Assembly: GCA_035626395.1 (NCBI GenBank)
Contig: DASPNR010000039.1
Location: forward strand, 1 to 64,000
Length of the DNA stretch: 64,000 bases
Direction: 5' to 3'
Origin: Candidatus Limnocylindrales bacterium
GTDB lineage: Bacteria; Desulfobacterota; Binatia; UBA1149; CAITLU01
In this document: piece by piece, positions 24,632 through 33,936 of the stretch
Numbering within the stretch: position 1 is the stretch's first letter
Layout: each line of letters begins with the position of its first letter
Notes under the pieces: generated by a model
Database searches by the model: none
Seen by the model: the letters and a program-made list of their open reading frames with translations, nothing else
What the model was told of the DNA's origin: nothing
Translations under genes and position numbers: made by a program

Positions 24632-25891
24632 GTGACCACCACTTCGTTCCAGGAACTCGGCGTGGCCGAGCCTCTTCGCCGCGCCCTCATCGAGCGCAGC
24701 TACACCTCGCCGACGCCGATCCAGGCCCAGGCCATTCCGCCGGTCCTTGCCGGCCGCGACATTCTCGGCATCGCCCAGACCGGCACCGGCAAGACCGCCG
24801 CCTTCTCCCTGCCGCTCCTTCAGCGGCTGGCCGAGGGTGGAGGGCAGCGGCCGCGCCCGGGCGCTCCACTGGCGCTGATCCTCGCTCCCACGCGCGAGCT
24901 GGCCGGTCAGATCGCCGACTCCATCCGCGACTACGGTCGTCACCTGGGCCTGCGCCACACCGTCATCTTTGGCGGCGTGGGGCAAGGATCGCAGGTACGA
25001 GCGCTCGAACGCGGCGTGCACGTGCTCGTGGCAACGCCGGGCCGCCTGCTCGATCTCATCGAGCAGCGCTATGTACGCCTCAGCGACGTTCGCATCCTGG
25101 TTCTGGACGAAGCCGACCGCATGTTCGACATGGGATTCCTGCGCGACCTTCGCAAGATCGTGCGACTGGTGCCGCCGCAGCGGCAGTCCTTGCTGTTCTC
25201 GGCCACGATGCCCGCCGACATCGCGCGCCTTGCCGAAGAGGTGCTGCGCGATCCGATGCGCATCGAGATCTCGCCGAGCAACCCGACCGTCGACCGCGTC
25301 GAGCAGCGCGTGCACTTCGTCGACGCGGCCCGCAAGCGCGCGCTGCTGGCGAACCTGCTCGAGGATCCTTCGCTGGAGCGCGTGATCGTGTTCACGCGCA
25401 CCAAGCACGGCGCCAACCGCGTAGCTGAGCAGCTCGATCGAAGCGGCGTGCGGGCGGAAGCGATTCACGGCAACAAGTCGCAGAACGCGCGCCAGCGTGC
25501 GCTCGACTGCTTCCGCAAGGGACAGGCGCGCGTGCTCGTGGCCACGGACGTGGCGGCGCGCGGCATCGACGTGGTCGGAGTCACGCACGTCATCAACTAC
25601 GAGATCCCGAACGAGGCCGAGAGCTACGTCCATCGCATCGGCCGCACGGCGCGTGCCGGCGCCGAGGGCGTTGCCGTGTCGTTCTGCGATCCGAGCGAGC
25701 GCGGCTATCTGCGCAGCATCGAGCGCATGACGGGATGCGCGCTGGCGGTGGCGGAAACGCGCATGGAAGCGCTGCCGGTCGATCCGGCGCGCGGACGGCG
25801 CGAGCAGCCGCGGCACGTCAAGTCGTTCGCGCCGCGCGGGCATTCGGGCCCGTCCCGCGGCGCCCCTCGCCGCTCCGGACGACCGGTCTAG
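24632..25891 (+). CDS. rhlE: DEAD-box ATP-dependent RNA helicase, RhlE type
   Basis: All DEAD-box motifs are present in order: Q motif ([11 protein letters not shown]), Walker [47 protein letters not shown] and HRIGRTAR. The tail after about residue 370 is short, basic and Arg/Gly/Pro-rich, as in RhlE proteins. It unwinds structured RNA in ribosome assembly or cold adaptation. GTG 24632 is chosen because AAGGA stands at the right distance; ATGs at 24572 and 24605 are in frame and remain possible. A strong hairpin follows 12 bp after the stop. Confidence 0.9.
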   Translation: MTTTSFQELGVAEPLRRALIERSYTSPTPIQAQAIPPVLAGRDILGIAQTGTGKTAAFSLPLLQRLAEGGGQRPRPGAPLALILAPTRELAGQIADSIRDYGRHLGLRHTVIFGGVGQGSQVRALERGVHVLVATPGRLLDLIEQRYVRLSDVRILVLDEADRMFDMGFLRDLRKIVRLVPPQRQSLLFSATMPADIARLAEEVLRDPMRIEISPSNPTVDRVEQRVHFVDAARKRALLANLLEDPSLERVIVFTRTKHGANRVAEQLDRSGVRAEAIHGNKSQNARQRALDCFRKGQARVLVATDVAARGIDVVGVTHVINYEIPNEAESYVHRIGRTARAGAEGVAVSFCDPSERGYLRSIERMTGCALAVAETRMEALPVDPARGRREQPRHVKSFAPRGHSGPSRGAPRRSGRPV

Positions 25892-25903
25892 CCCACAGGG
25901 ATG

Positions 25904-25931
25904 GCCCGGCGCCTCTCGCGAAGCGCCGGGC
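25904..25931 (+). terminator. rhlE terminator hairpin
   Basis: A perfect 9-bp stem (GCCCGGCGC with its complement) and a 10-nt loop, 12 bp after the helicase stop. Confidence 0.6.
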
Positions 25932-26135
25932 TGCTCCCGAGCCCGACTCCGATGCCCCACCGATACGGACGCCGGGAGGTCGGTGGCGGACATGCGTGCG
26001 CCGAGCGCCGACGCATCTGGACTTTGGAGCGGCCTCTGCCAATCTTCGCCTTCAAGCGCAGCGGTCGGCGGACGGCCCGCTGCCATCACTACTTCCTCAC
26101 GCGACGTGCGGACGCCGCGCCATCGGAGATCGACC

Positions 26136-27572
26136 ATGAAGGAATGCCTGAGCTTCTACATCAACGGTGAGTGGGTAGCGCCCACCGAGCCCAATCCCAT
26201 CGACGTCCTCAACCCCGCCACCGAAGAAGTCATCGGCCGCATCAGCCTCGGCTCCAAGGCGGACGTCGACAAGGCCGTCGCCGCCGCCAAGGCCGCGTTC
26301 GAAACCTACTCGCAGACGACGCGCGAAGAGCGCGTGGCGCTGCTCGAGCGCATCATCGGCGCCTATCAGAACCATCTGCAGGAGCTGGCCACCACGATCT
26401 CCGAGGAGATGGGCGCGCCTATGTGGCTCGCGCAGGCGGCGCAGGCGCCCTCCGGGCTCGCGCATCTGATGCAGACGCTCGAGGTGCTCAAGTCCTACGA
26501 GTTCGTTCGCATGAAGGGCAAGACGCGCATCGTCCACGAGCCGGTCGGCGTGTGCGGCCTGATCACGCCGTGGAACTGGCCCGTCAACCAGATTCTGTGC
26601 AAGGTCGCTCCGGCGCTGGCAGCCGGCTGCACCATGGTGCTCAAGCCGAGCGAGATTGCACCGCTCAACGCCATCGTCGTCACCAACATTCTGCATGAGG
26701 CGGGCGTGCCGAAGGGCGTGTTCAATCTCGTCAACGGCGACGGTCCCGGCGTGGGCACGGCGCTGGCCGCGCACCCGGACATCGACATGATGTCGTTCAC
26801 CGGCTCGACGCGCGCCGGCATCCAGGTGGCCAAGAACGCCGCCGACACCGTCAAGCGCGTGGCGCAGGAGCTGGGCGGCAAGTCCGCCAACATCATCCTG
26901 GAGGATGCCGATCTCGCCACGGCCGTCACCAACGGCATCCGCACCTGCTTCACCAACAGCGGCCAGTCGTGCAACGCGCCGACGCGCATGTTCGTGCCCG
27001 CCGCCAAGCACGCCGAGGCGGTTAGAATCGCTCGCGAGGCGGCCTCGCAGGTGCAGGTTGCCGATCCGGCCACCGCGCCTCCGGGAGCGATCGGTCCGGT
27101 GGTCAGCAAGCAGCAGTGGCACAAGATCCAGGGCCTCATCGAGAAGGGCATCGCCGAAGGCGCCGAGCTGGTTGCCGGCGGCCCCGGACTGCCCGATGGA
27201 ATCGAGCGTGGCTACTACGTCCGCCCGACCGTCTTTGCCGGCGTGCGCAACGACATGACCATCGCGCGCGAGGAGATCTTCGGCCCCGTCCTGGCAATCC
27301 TGCCGTACAACGACGAGGAGGAGGCCATCCGCATGGCCAACGACACGCCGTACGGCCTGTCGGGCTACGTGCAGTCGAGCGATCCCGATCACGCCCTGCG
27401 CGTGGCGGCACGGCTTCGCACCGGCAACGTGCACATCAACGGCGCCGGCCCCGACTTCGGTGCGCCCTTCGGCGGCTACAAGCAGTCGGGCAACGGCCGG
27501 GAGTGGGGCGAGTTCGGCTTCGAAGAGTTTCTCGAGGTCAAGGCGGTGTTGGGCGCGCCGAAGGCGGCCTAG
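26136..27572 (+). CDS. NAD(P)-dependent aldehyde dehydrogenase
   Basis: The 478-aa length is typical of the superfamily. TPWNWP (N147), FTGSTRAG, general base E245 (QELGGKS) and catalytic C279 (NSGQSCNAPTR) are all present, as is EEIFGPVL. The enzyme oxidises an aldehyde to the carboxylate in the cytoplasm; substrate class unknown. ATG 26136 has GGAG upstream and starts MKECLSFYINGEWV, the usual N-terminus. A terminator hairpin separates it from the P450, so the two are probably separate units even if they serve one oxidative pathway. Confidence 0.93.
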   Translation: MKECLSFYINGEWVAPTEPNPIDVLNPATEEVIGRISLGSKADVDKAVAAAKAAFETYSQTTREERVALLERIIGAYQNHLQELATTISEEMGAPMWLAQAAQAPSGLAHLMQTLEVLKSYEFVRMKGKTRIVHEPVGVCGLITPWNWPVNQILCKVAPALAAGCTMVLKPSEIAPLNAIVVTNILHEAGVPKGVFNLVNGDGPGVGTALAAHPDIDMMSFTGSTRAGIQVAKNAADTVKRVAQELGGKSANIILEDADLATAVTNGIRTCFTNSGQSCNAPTRMFVPAAKHAEAVRIAREAASQVQVADPATAPPGAIGPVVSKQQWHKIQGLIEKGIAEGAELVAGGPGLPDGIERGYYVRPTVFAGVRNDMTIAREEIFGPVLAILPYNDEEEAIRMANDTPYGLSGYVQSSDPDHALRVAARLRTGNVHINGAGPDFGAPFGGYKQSGNGREWGEFGFEEFLEVKAVLGAPKAA

Positions 27573-27602
27573 CTTCGCCGACGAGCTCCTGTTCGTAGCG
27601 CG

Positions 27603-27632
27603 CGGCCCCGTCTCTCGGCGAGAGCGGGGCCG
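27603..27632 (+). terminator. aldehyde dehydrogenase terminator
   Basis: CGGCCCCG pairs with CGGGGCCG, and inside it CTCTC pairs with GAGAG around a 3-nt loop, with one bulged T. This makes a 13-bp stem 30 bp after the stop, followed by TCGCTTTG. Confidence 0.7.
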
Positions 27633-27740
27633 TCGCTTTGTGCGCCGCCGCCCGGAGCCCTCTCGCCTCCGCGCCGCGCCGGGTATACTGCAAGCACGTG
27701 CAGCCCGGGCCCACAGCCCCGGCCTGACGGAGGCAACCGC

Positions 27741-29021
27741 ATGCAGCCGCGTAGCGTTCTCGGTGTCGAGGAGATCCAGCTTTCCGACATCGCCTTCTGG
27801 CAGCGTCCTCTCGAGGAGCGCGAAGGCGCCTTCCGCACTCTGCGCGCCGAGCGTCCTCTCTCCTTCCACGAGGAGCCCGACGTGCCCATGCTCGGCAAGG
27901 GGCCCGGCTTCTGGGCCGTGACCAGATATCGCGACGTGCTCGAGATCAGCCGCTCGCCCGAGATCTTCTCGTCGGCGCGCGGCGGCGTGAACATCATCGA
28001 TCTGCCGCCCGACTTCAGCGAATTCTTCAGCTCGATGATCGTGATGGACGATCCGCGCCATGCGCGCCTTCGCCGCATCGTCTCGCGCGGCTTCACTCCG
28101 CAGATGCTACGGCGCCTGGAGGCCACCGTCGAAAGCGCCGCCACTCGCATCATCGACGACGTCGTGGAACGCGGCCAGTGCGATTTCGTCGCCGATATCG
28201 CTGCGGCGCTGCCGCTCAAGATCATCTGCGACATGATGGGCATCGCCGAGTCCGACTATAAGTTCGTGTTCGACCGCACCAACATCATTCTCGGTGCGGG
28301 CGATCCCGACTACGTCGCCGATCCCGCCGCCATCGTTCCGGCCCTCCTGGCGGCAGGACAGGATCTCTCCAATCTCATGCAGGACCTGGCCAAGGTGCGG
28401 CGCGAGAAGCCCACGGAGGATCTGACCTCGGCGCTGCTGCATGCGGAGGTCGACGGAGAGCGCCTGACCGACGCCGAGATCGGCTCCTTCTTCGTGCTGC
28501 TGGTGGTGGCGGGCAACGAGACCACGCGCAATGCCATCAGCCACGGCATGAAGGCGCTTTGCGATCATCCCGACCAGCGCCGCATCTGGGCCGCCGATTT
28601 CGAGCGCATCGCGCCGACGGCCGTCGAGGAGATCGTGCGGTGGGCCTCGCCGGTCATTCATTTCCGTCGTACCGCCACGCGCGACACGGTGCTGTCGGGA
28701 GTGAAGATCGCCGAAGGCCAGAAGGTCGTGATGTGGTACAACTCGGCCAACCGCGACGAGGACGTTTTCCCCGAGCCCTACCGGTTCGACGTCCGGCGCA
28801 CGCCCAACGAGCATGTGGGCTTCGGCGGCCCCGGGCCCCACTTCTGCCTGGGCGCTCACCTCGCCCGCCGCGAGATCACGGTGATGTTCCGCAACCTGAT
28901 GCAGCGCCTGCCGGACCTGCGCATCACGGAGGAGCCCGCGCGCCTGCTCTCGTTCTTCATCCACGGCATCAAGCGCATGCCGTGCGAATTCACGCCCGGC
29001 CGTCCGAGCAAGGCCGCCTAG
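27741..29021 (+). CDS. cytochrome P450
   Basis: The 426-aa soluble bacterial P450 has the I-helix oxygen-activating AGNETTRN, the K-helix ExxR (EEIVR) and the heme loop FGGPGPHFCLG with C369 as thiolate ligand. The heme loop and the segment MDDPRHARLRRIVSRGF resemble the CYP124/125/142-like group that hydroxylates sterol side chains and branched lipids. That assignment is tentative. ACGGAGG precedes the ATG. No ferredoxin or ferredoxin reductase gene is next to it, so redox partners must come from elsewhere. Confidence 0.93.
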   Translation: MQPRSVLGVEEIQLSDIAFWQRPLEEREGAFRTLRAERPLSFHEEPDVPMLGKGPGFWAVTRYRDVLEISRSPEIFSSARGGVNIIDLPPDFSEFFSSMIVMDDPRHARLRRIVSRGFTPQMLRRLEATVESAATRIIDDVVERGQCDFVADIAAALPLKIICDMMGIAESDYKFVFDRTNIILGAGDPDYVADPAAIVPALLAAGQDLSNLMQDLAKVRREKPTEDLTSALLHAEVDGERLTDAEIGSFFVLLVVAGNETTRNAISHGMKALCDHPDQRRIWAADFERIAPTAVEEIVRWASPVIHFRRTATRDTVLSGVKIAEGQKVVMWYNSANRDEDVFPEPYRFDVRRTPNEHVGFGGPGPHFCLGAHLARREITVMFRNLMQRLPDLRITEEPARLLSFFIHGIKRMPCEFTPGRPSKAA

Positions 29022-29121
29022 ACTGGCGGACTGCTTACGCATCAATAAGCGACCTGCGCAGGCCCATCGGACTGCGCGGCCGGGTGGACACACCGCGACA
29101 ACGCGGCATGATCCCCCGCCC

Positions 29122-30711
29122 ATGCCCATCCTCGGTCCTGCACGCGGCACGGTTTGGGGCGCCATCGCCGCTTCCTGCCTGTGTGCGCTGAGCGCGTGCA
29201 GCCTGACCCGGCCCGAGGGCGACGGAGGATGGAGCGAGCAGCGGCGCGCGCGGGAGATCGAGCGGGCATCGCTTCTGTCGCAGCCGCCAGTACGCGTCGA
29301 TTCGGCCGGCGACGTCACCGCAGATCGTGCCGGCGCCGCGATCGGTGACGCCGCGCGACGCCGCGACGACGGCGGCACGGACGGTGGCGGTGCCGCAAGC
29401 GACGCCGCCGCAATCGCGGCGTCCGCGCCGATCGACCTCGCGACTGCACTCGACCTGGCCTCGCGTCACAGCCGCGGCATGGCGATCGCCGCCGCCGGCG
29501 AGACGATGGCGGCACGGGACGTAGCCATCGCGCGCGCACCGCTGCTGCCGAGCACGACCGTGCGCGGCAACTACGCCTGGTTCAGCGACGAGCTCGGCAA
29601 CACGGTCGCCCTGCCATTCGCGCTTCCCGGCCCGACGCCGACCGATTCCTTCACGGTCGCCGTTCGCGAGGAGGACTTCGGCAGCGTCACCGCGGCCGTG
29701 CGTCTGGCGCTCGACGTCAGCGGCGAGCTGCGCCACGGCCTGGCGTCGGCGCAGGCCAGCTATCGTGCCGAACGCGCGCGGCGCTGGGCAACCCAGCTCG
29801 AGGAGGAGCGCGCGGTCGTGCAGGCGTACCTCGCGCTGCTCGAGGCCGAGGGACTGCGCGAGGTCGCGGCGACGACCGTGGAGCTTCAGCGGCAGCAGCT
29901 CGAGGATGCCGATGCCCGCGCGCGTGTCGGACAGCTCACACGCAATGGCGTGCTGGTCGTGCAGGTCGCGCTGACGACGTCGCGCCAGCTGCTCATGCGC
30001 CAGGAGCTGGCGGTCGCGCACGCACGGCGCAGCCTCAACCGGACGATCGGCCTGCCGGTGGACGCGCCCACGCGCGTGCTCGATGTCGCCGGCGCTCCGC
30101 GCCTGCCTCGAGTCGAGGATGCGGTCGCGGCCGCGCGGCAGGCGAGCCCGGTTCTGGCCTCGCTGCTCGAAGAGATCCAGGCGCTGGAGGAGCGACGCAC
30201 CTCGCTCGTGCGCGCGCGCTTTCCACGCCTCGGCGCAACCGCGGCCTACGACGCCACCAGCGCCGAGATCGTCCAGCCTCAGCACTACGCCAGCGCGACG
30301 CTGGGACTGGAGTGGGACCTCGGCACCGACCTCGGCCGCGAGTCGCAGATCGCCAAGCTCGACGCTGCCTCGCGGCGCGCGCGGCTCGTGCTGGACCGCT
30401 CGTGGCGCGACATCGAGCTTCTCGTGCGCGGCGCGCACGACGCGGCCACCGAGCGCATCGCCGCCGCCGGCTCGGCGGCCGAGGCCGTCGAGCAGGCGCA
30501 GGAGAACCTTCGCATCCGCCAGGAGCAGTTCGAGCTGGGTCGGGCCACGAGCGAGGACCTGCTGGATGCGGAGTCGCTTCTGACGCGCCAGCGCGTCACT
30601 CTGGCCACCGCCCTGTACCAGGCCCACGCCCGGCGCGCGGAGCTGCAGCAGCTCATGGGCGCGCCGCTGGCGGATCTGCTCGCACCAGGCGCGGAGGCGC
30701 CGCTGCCATGA
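29122..30711 (+). CDS. TolC-like outer-membrane efflux lipoprotein
   Basis: The 529-aa protein has a lipoprotein signal (LSAC lipobox, Cys at about residue 27). After a low-complexity Asp/Gly/Ala region it has the two TolC-type helical halves: IDLATALDLASRHS..., with long coiled-coil segments such as EEERAVVQAYLALLEAEGLRE, and in the second half ENLRIRQEQFELGRATSEDLLDAES. It forms the outer-membrane channel of a tripartite pump. It is the first gene of a five-gene run; its stop overlaps the next start as ATGA. Confidence 0.88.
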   Translation: MPILGPARGTVWGAIAASCLCALSACSLTRPEGDGGWSEQRRAREIERASLLSQPPVRVDSAGDVTADRAGAAIGDAARRRDDGGTDGGGAASDAAAIAASAPIDLATALDLASRHSRGMAIAAAGETMAARDVAIARAPLLPSTTVRGNYAWFSDELGNTVALPFALPGPTPTDSFTVAVREEDFGSVTAAVRLALDVSGELRHGLASAQASYRAERARRWATQLEEERAVVQAYLALLEAEGLREVAATTVELQRQQLEDADARARVGQLTRNGVLVVQVALTTSRQLLMRQELAVAHARRSLNRTIGLPVDAPTRVLDVAGAPRLPRVEDAVAAARQASPVLASLLEEIQALEERRTSLVRARFPRLGATAAYDATSAEIVQPQHYASATLGLEWDLGTDLGRESQIAKLDAASRRARLVLDRSWRDIELLVRGAHDAATERIAAAGSAAEAVEQAQENLRIRQEQFELGRATSEDLLDAESLLTRQRVTLATALYQAHARRAELQQLMGAPLADLLAPGAEAPLP

Positions 30712-31856
30712 AGCGCATCGTCTTCGCCCTCGTCCTGCTCGCGCTCGCCGCCGTCGCCTGGCGCCTTCTTGCCGACGACGACGACGGCGACGTCTACTAC
30801 ACCGGCTTCGTCGAGGGCGAGGAACGCGTGCTTCGCAGCGAGGTCGGCGGGCGCGTTCTGGAGGTCGCCTTCCGCGAAGGCGATGCCGTGCCGGCCGGCG
30901 CCATCGTCGCTCGGATCGACGACGCCGACATCGCGGCCAGAGTGCGGAGCAAGCGCACCGAGATCGAGGTCCTGATGCGCCAGATCGAGCAGGCCGGGCA
31001 CGAGGTCACGCTGCGCGAGGGGACCTGGAAGGCCGAGCTCGGCGCGCGTCAGGCCGAGCTGGCGCAGGCACGATCGGAGTATGAGCTGGCGGTGCGCTCG
31101 CTGCAGCGCGAGGAAGGGCTCGGACGCACCGGCGCCACCACCAGACAGCTCCTCGACGAGATCCGCACCCGGGAGGCTGCGGGGCGCAGCGCCGTCGACC
31201 GTGCCGAGCGCATGCTGGCGCGCGCCCAGGCCGAAGCTGCCGGTGTCGACGCCGCTCGCGCGCGCCTGGACGTGCTGCGCGAGCAGAGGCGGCTGGCCGA
31301 GAGCCAGCTGGCCGAGCTCGAGGTGACGCAGGCGAAATACTCCATCCGTGCGCCCGAAGTCCCGACCGTCGTGCAGACCCAGCTGCTGTGGCCGGGCGAG
31401 CTCGCGCAACCCGGCACGCCGATCGCCTCGGTGCTCGATCCGCTCGACAAGTACGTGCAGATCTACGTCAGCGTCTCCGATCTGCCGCTGGTGCCGGTGG
31501 GACGCCGCGTCTGGATCGAGCTCGACAGCACGCCCGGCCGCCGCGTGCCCGGCGCGGTCTCCTTCGTTGCCGACCGCGCCAACTTCACGCCCGAAAAGAT
31601 CGAGACGCGCGACGACCGCATCGGTCAGGTCTATCGCGTCAAGATCCGCATTCTCGAGGATGTCGCCCGTTTCGTGCCGGGCACCGAAGGCAACGTCCAT
31701 CTCGGCGAAGGCGCGACGGCGGTGGCGCAGCCGCGACCAGCCGCGGTGCAGCCAGCGCCCGCCGCCGTGCATCCGCCGGAGGCATCGCCGCCGGCCGCTG
31801 CAGCACCTTCTGACGATCTGCAGGCTGGCGCGGCGGACAGCGGCGAGCGGCCATGA
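30708..31856 (+). CDS. HlyD-family periplasmic adaptor subunit
   Basis: The 382-aa product has an N-terminal membrane anchor (residues 4-20) and a split biotinyl-lipoyl-like domain (SEVGGRVLEVAFREGDAVPAG near the start, YSIRAPEVPTVVQTQLLWPG after the hairpin). Between these is a long alpha-helical hairpin (about 75-200), followed by a beta-barrel. The last 50 residues are an Ala/Pro-rich tail of no known function. The protein joins the inner-membrane ABC pump to the TolC-like channel. Start codon overlaps the upstream stop. Confidence 0.88.
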   Translation: MKRIVFALVLLALAAVAWRLLADDDDGDVYYTGFVEGEERVLRSEVGGRVLEVAFREGDAVPAGAIVARIDDADIAARVRSKRTEIEVLMRQIEQAGHEVTLREGTWKAELGARQAELAQARSEYELAVRSLQREEGLGRTGATTRQLLDEIRTREAAGRSAVDRAERMLARAQAEAAGVDAARARLDVLREQRRLAESQLAELEVTQAKYSIRAPEVPTVVQTQLLWPGELAQPGTPIASVLDPLDKYVQIYVSVSDLPLVPVGRRVWIELDSTPGRRVPGAVSFVADRANFTPEKIETRDDRIGQVYRVKIRILEDVARFVPGTEGNVHLGEGATAVAQPRPAAVQPAPAAVHPPEASPPAAAAPSDDLQAGAADSGERP

Positions 31857-31887
31857 CGGGCAGGCGCCGCACGATGGCGGCGGCCGC

Positions 31888-33936
31888 ATGAGCAGCGGCG
31901 CCGCAGCCCGCCCCGGCGGCGCAGCCGTCGAAGGCCCGCCGGCCCCGCTTGCGATCCGGCTGCGCGCACTGCGCAAGCGCTTCGGCAACCTCGTCGCGCT
32001 CGACCGCATCGACCTGGACGTCGCGGGCGCGCAGATGGTCGGCGTGGTCGGGCCCGACGGCGCCGGCAAGACGACGCTGCTGCGCTGCCTGACGGGCCTT
32101 CTGGAAGTGGAAGCCGAGGAGGCCACGGTGCTCGGCCATGATCTTCGCGCCGACGTGCGCGACCTGAAGCGCGTGGTCGGTTACGTTCCCCAATCCTTCA
32201 GCCTCCAGCGCAACCTCTCGATCGCCGACAACCTCGCGTTCACCGCGCGCCTGCAGCGGATCCCGAGGGACGTCTTCCGACGGCGCGAGCAGGAGCTGCT
32301 CGAGCGCACGGGGCTGGCGCCGTTCCGAGACCGCGCGGCCGGCGATCTGTCCGGTGGGATGAAGCAGAAGCTGGCCATCGCCAACGCGCTGCTGCCCGAG
32401 CCGCAGCTGCTCGTGCTCGACGAGCCGACCGCCGGCGTCGACGTGGTGGCGCGAGGCGAGATCTACGAGATTCTCGAGGAGCGCCGCCGTGAGGTGCTCA
32501 TCGTCGTCTCCACCAGCTATCTGGACGAAGCCGAAGGCTGCGACCGCCTCGTCTATCTTCACAGCGGGCGCGTCGTGGCCGACGGCAGTCCCGGGCAGCT
32601 CGAGGCGGTCGCCGGCATCGATGCCTACCGCGCCTGGACCGACGATGCCGCCGCGGCGGTGCGCGGCGCGCTCTCGCTGCCCTACACGGTGCGCGCCCGC
32701 GTCTGCGGCCGCTTCGTTCGCGTGGAAGTGCCGCGAGTGCGCTCGCTGACCGTGCGCGCCGTGTGCTCGGACCTGCAAGAGATCGCCGGCGTGGCGCTGG
32801 CCGAAGCGGCGCCGCGCGATCTGGAATCGACGCTGCTTGCGCTCTCGCACGGAGCCGAAGGCAGGGGCACGCAGCCGCGCACGGAGACCGTCTCGACTGC
32901 CGCCGCCGCCTTGGTGCCGGTCTCGGCCGAGCCCATCATTCACGCCCGCGGGCTGACCAGGCGCTTCGGAAGCTTCACGGCCGTCGATCGAGCCGACATC
33001 TCGGTGCCTGCCGGCGCCATCTTCGCGTTTCTCGGCGCCAACGGCTCGGGCAAGACGACGACGATCCGCATGCTGATCGGGCTTCTGGCGCCGAGCGAAG
33101 GCAGCGCCGTCGTGGCCGGGGTGGACGTGATCGAGCATCCTCGGCGGGTGCGCGACGCGATCGGATACATGGGCCAGCGCGTCAGCCTCTACAAGGGTCT
33201 GACCTTGCGCGAGAACGTGGAGTTCTACGCAGGGCTGCACGGCATTGCCGGCAAGGAGCTGGAGCGGCGCTGGGGCGGCATGCGCGAGCGCTTCGATCTG
33301 GCCGAGGCCGAGACGCGCCAGAGCGACGACCTCCCGGCCGGGCTCCGCCAGCGCGCCGGCCTTGCGCTGGCCACCCTGCACGATCCGCGCATGCTGTTCC
33401 TGGACGAGCCCACCGCAGGCGTGGACGTCGAGAGCCGCGCGATGTTCTGGGAGCTCATCCGCGAGCACAAGGAAGAAGGCGTGACGGTCTTCGTGACCAC
33501 GCACTTCCTGGAAGAGGCCGACTACTGCGATCTGATCTCGTTCATCGATCGCGGGCGCATAGTCGTCGATGCCGAGCCCGAAGAGCTGCGCGCGCGCTTT
33601 TCTCCGGGCTACACGGCGACGTGCGAGCTGCCGCCCGAGCGGCGCGCCGCGGCGGCGGCGGAGCTGGTGCGCGCAGGCTGGACGGTCCACGAAAACCCGG
33701 CCGGCCTGCACCTGAGCAGTGCGCGCGCCACCTCCGCCATGCTGCGCAGCGTTTGCGATGCGGCGGGCAGCGAGGCGTGCGGCCGCGTCCGCGTCGATCA
33801 GCCGCCGATGGCGACGATCTTCCGCCGCATCATCCTGGACGGGAACGGCGCCCACTCCGGCGGTCGGTCCGTCGGCGCCGTTTCGACGACCGACGCCGCG
33901 GGCCGGGGCACGCCTGCTCACGAGGGCGGGCGATGA
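31888..33936 (+). CDS. ABC transporter ATPase with two fused nucleotide-binding domains
   Basis: The 682-aa protein carries two ABC ATPase domains in one chain, as in E. coli YbhF. NBD1 has GPDGAGKTT, LSGGMKQK and LLVLDEPTAGVD. NBD2 (from about residue 350) has GANGSGKTT, LPAGLRQR and MLFLDEPTAGVD. The NBD2 signature deviates from LSGGQ; I recall LPxG forms in the second domain of this subfamily, so it is probably not a defect. It energises export with the two ABC-2 permeases that follow, and its stop overlaps the next start (ATGA). Confidence 0.9.
   Translation: MSSGAAARPGGAAVEGPPAPLAIRLRALRKRFGNLVALDRIDLDVAGAQMVGVVGPDGAGKTTLLRCLTGLLEVEAEEATVLGHDLRADVRDLKRVVGYVPQSFSLQRNLSIADNLAFTARLQRIPRDVFRRREQELLERTGLAPFRDRAAGDLSGGMKQKLAIANALLPEPQLLVLDEPTAGVDVVARGEIYEILEERRREVLIVVSTSYLDEAEGCDRLVYLHSGRVVADGSPGQLEAVAGIDAYRAWTDDAAAAVRGALSLPYTVRARVCGRFVRVEVPRVRSLTVRAVCSDLQEIAGVALAEAAPRDLESTLLALSHGAEGRGTQPRTETVSTAAAALVPVSAEPIIHARGLTRRFGSFTAVDRADISVPAGAIFAFLGANGSGKTTTIRMLIGLLAPSEGSAVVAGVDVIEHPRRVRDAIGYMGQRVSLYKGLTLRENVEFYAGLHGIAGKELERRWGGMRERFDLAEAETRQSDDLPAGLRQRAGLALATLHDPRMLFLDEPTAGVDVESRAMFWELIREHKEEGVTVFVTTHFLEEADYCDLISFIDRGRIVVDAEPEELRARFSPGYTATCELPPERRAAAAAELVRAGWTVHENPAGLHLSSARATSAMLRSVCDAAGSEACGRVRVDQPPMATIFRRIILDGNGAHSGGRSVGAVSTTDAAGRGTPAHEGGR

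Noticed and set aside
26097-28061. 654-codon open frame on the minus strand spanning the aldehyde dehydrogenase and P450
   Set aside because: The plus strand carries complete catalytic motifs for both enzymes; the antisense product is low-complexity and spans two genes.
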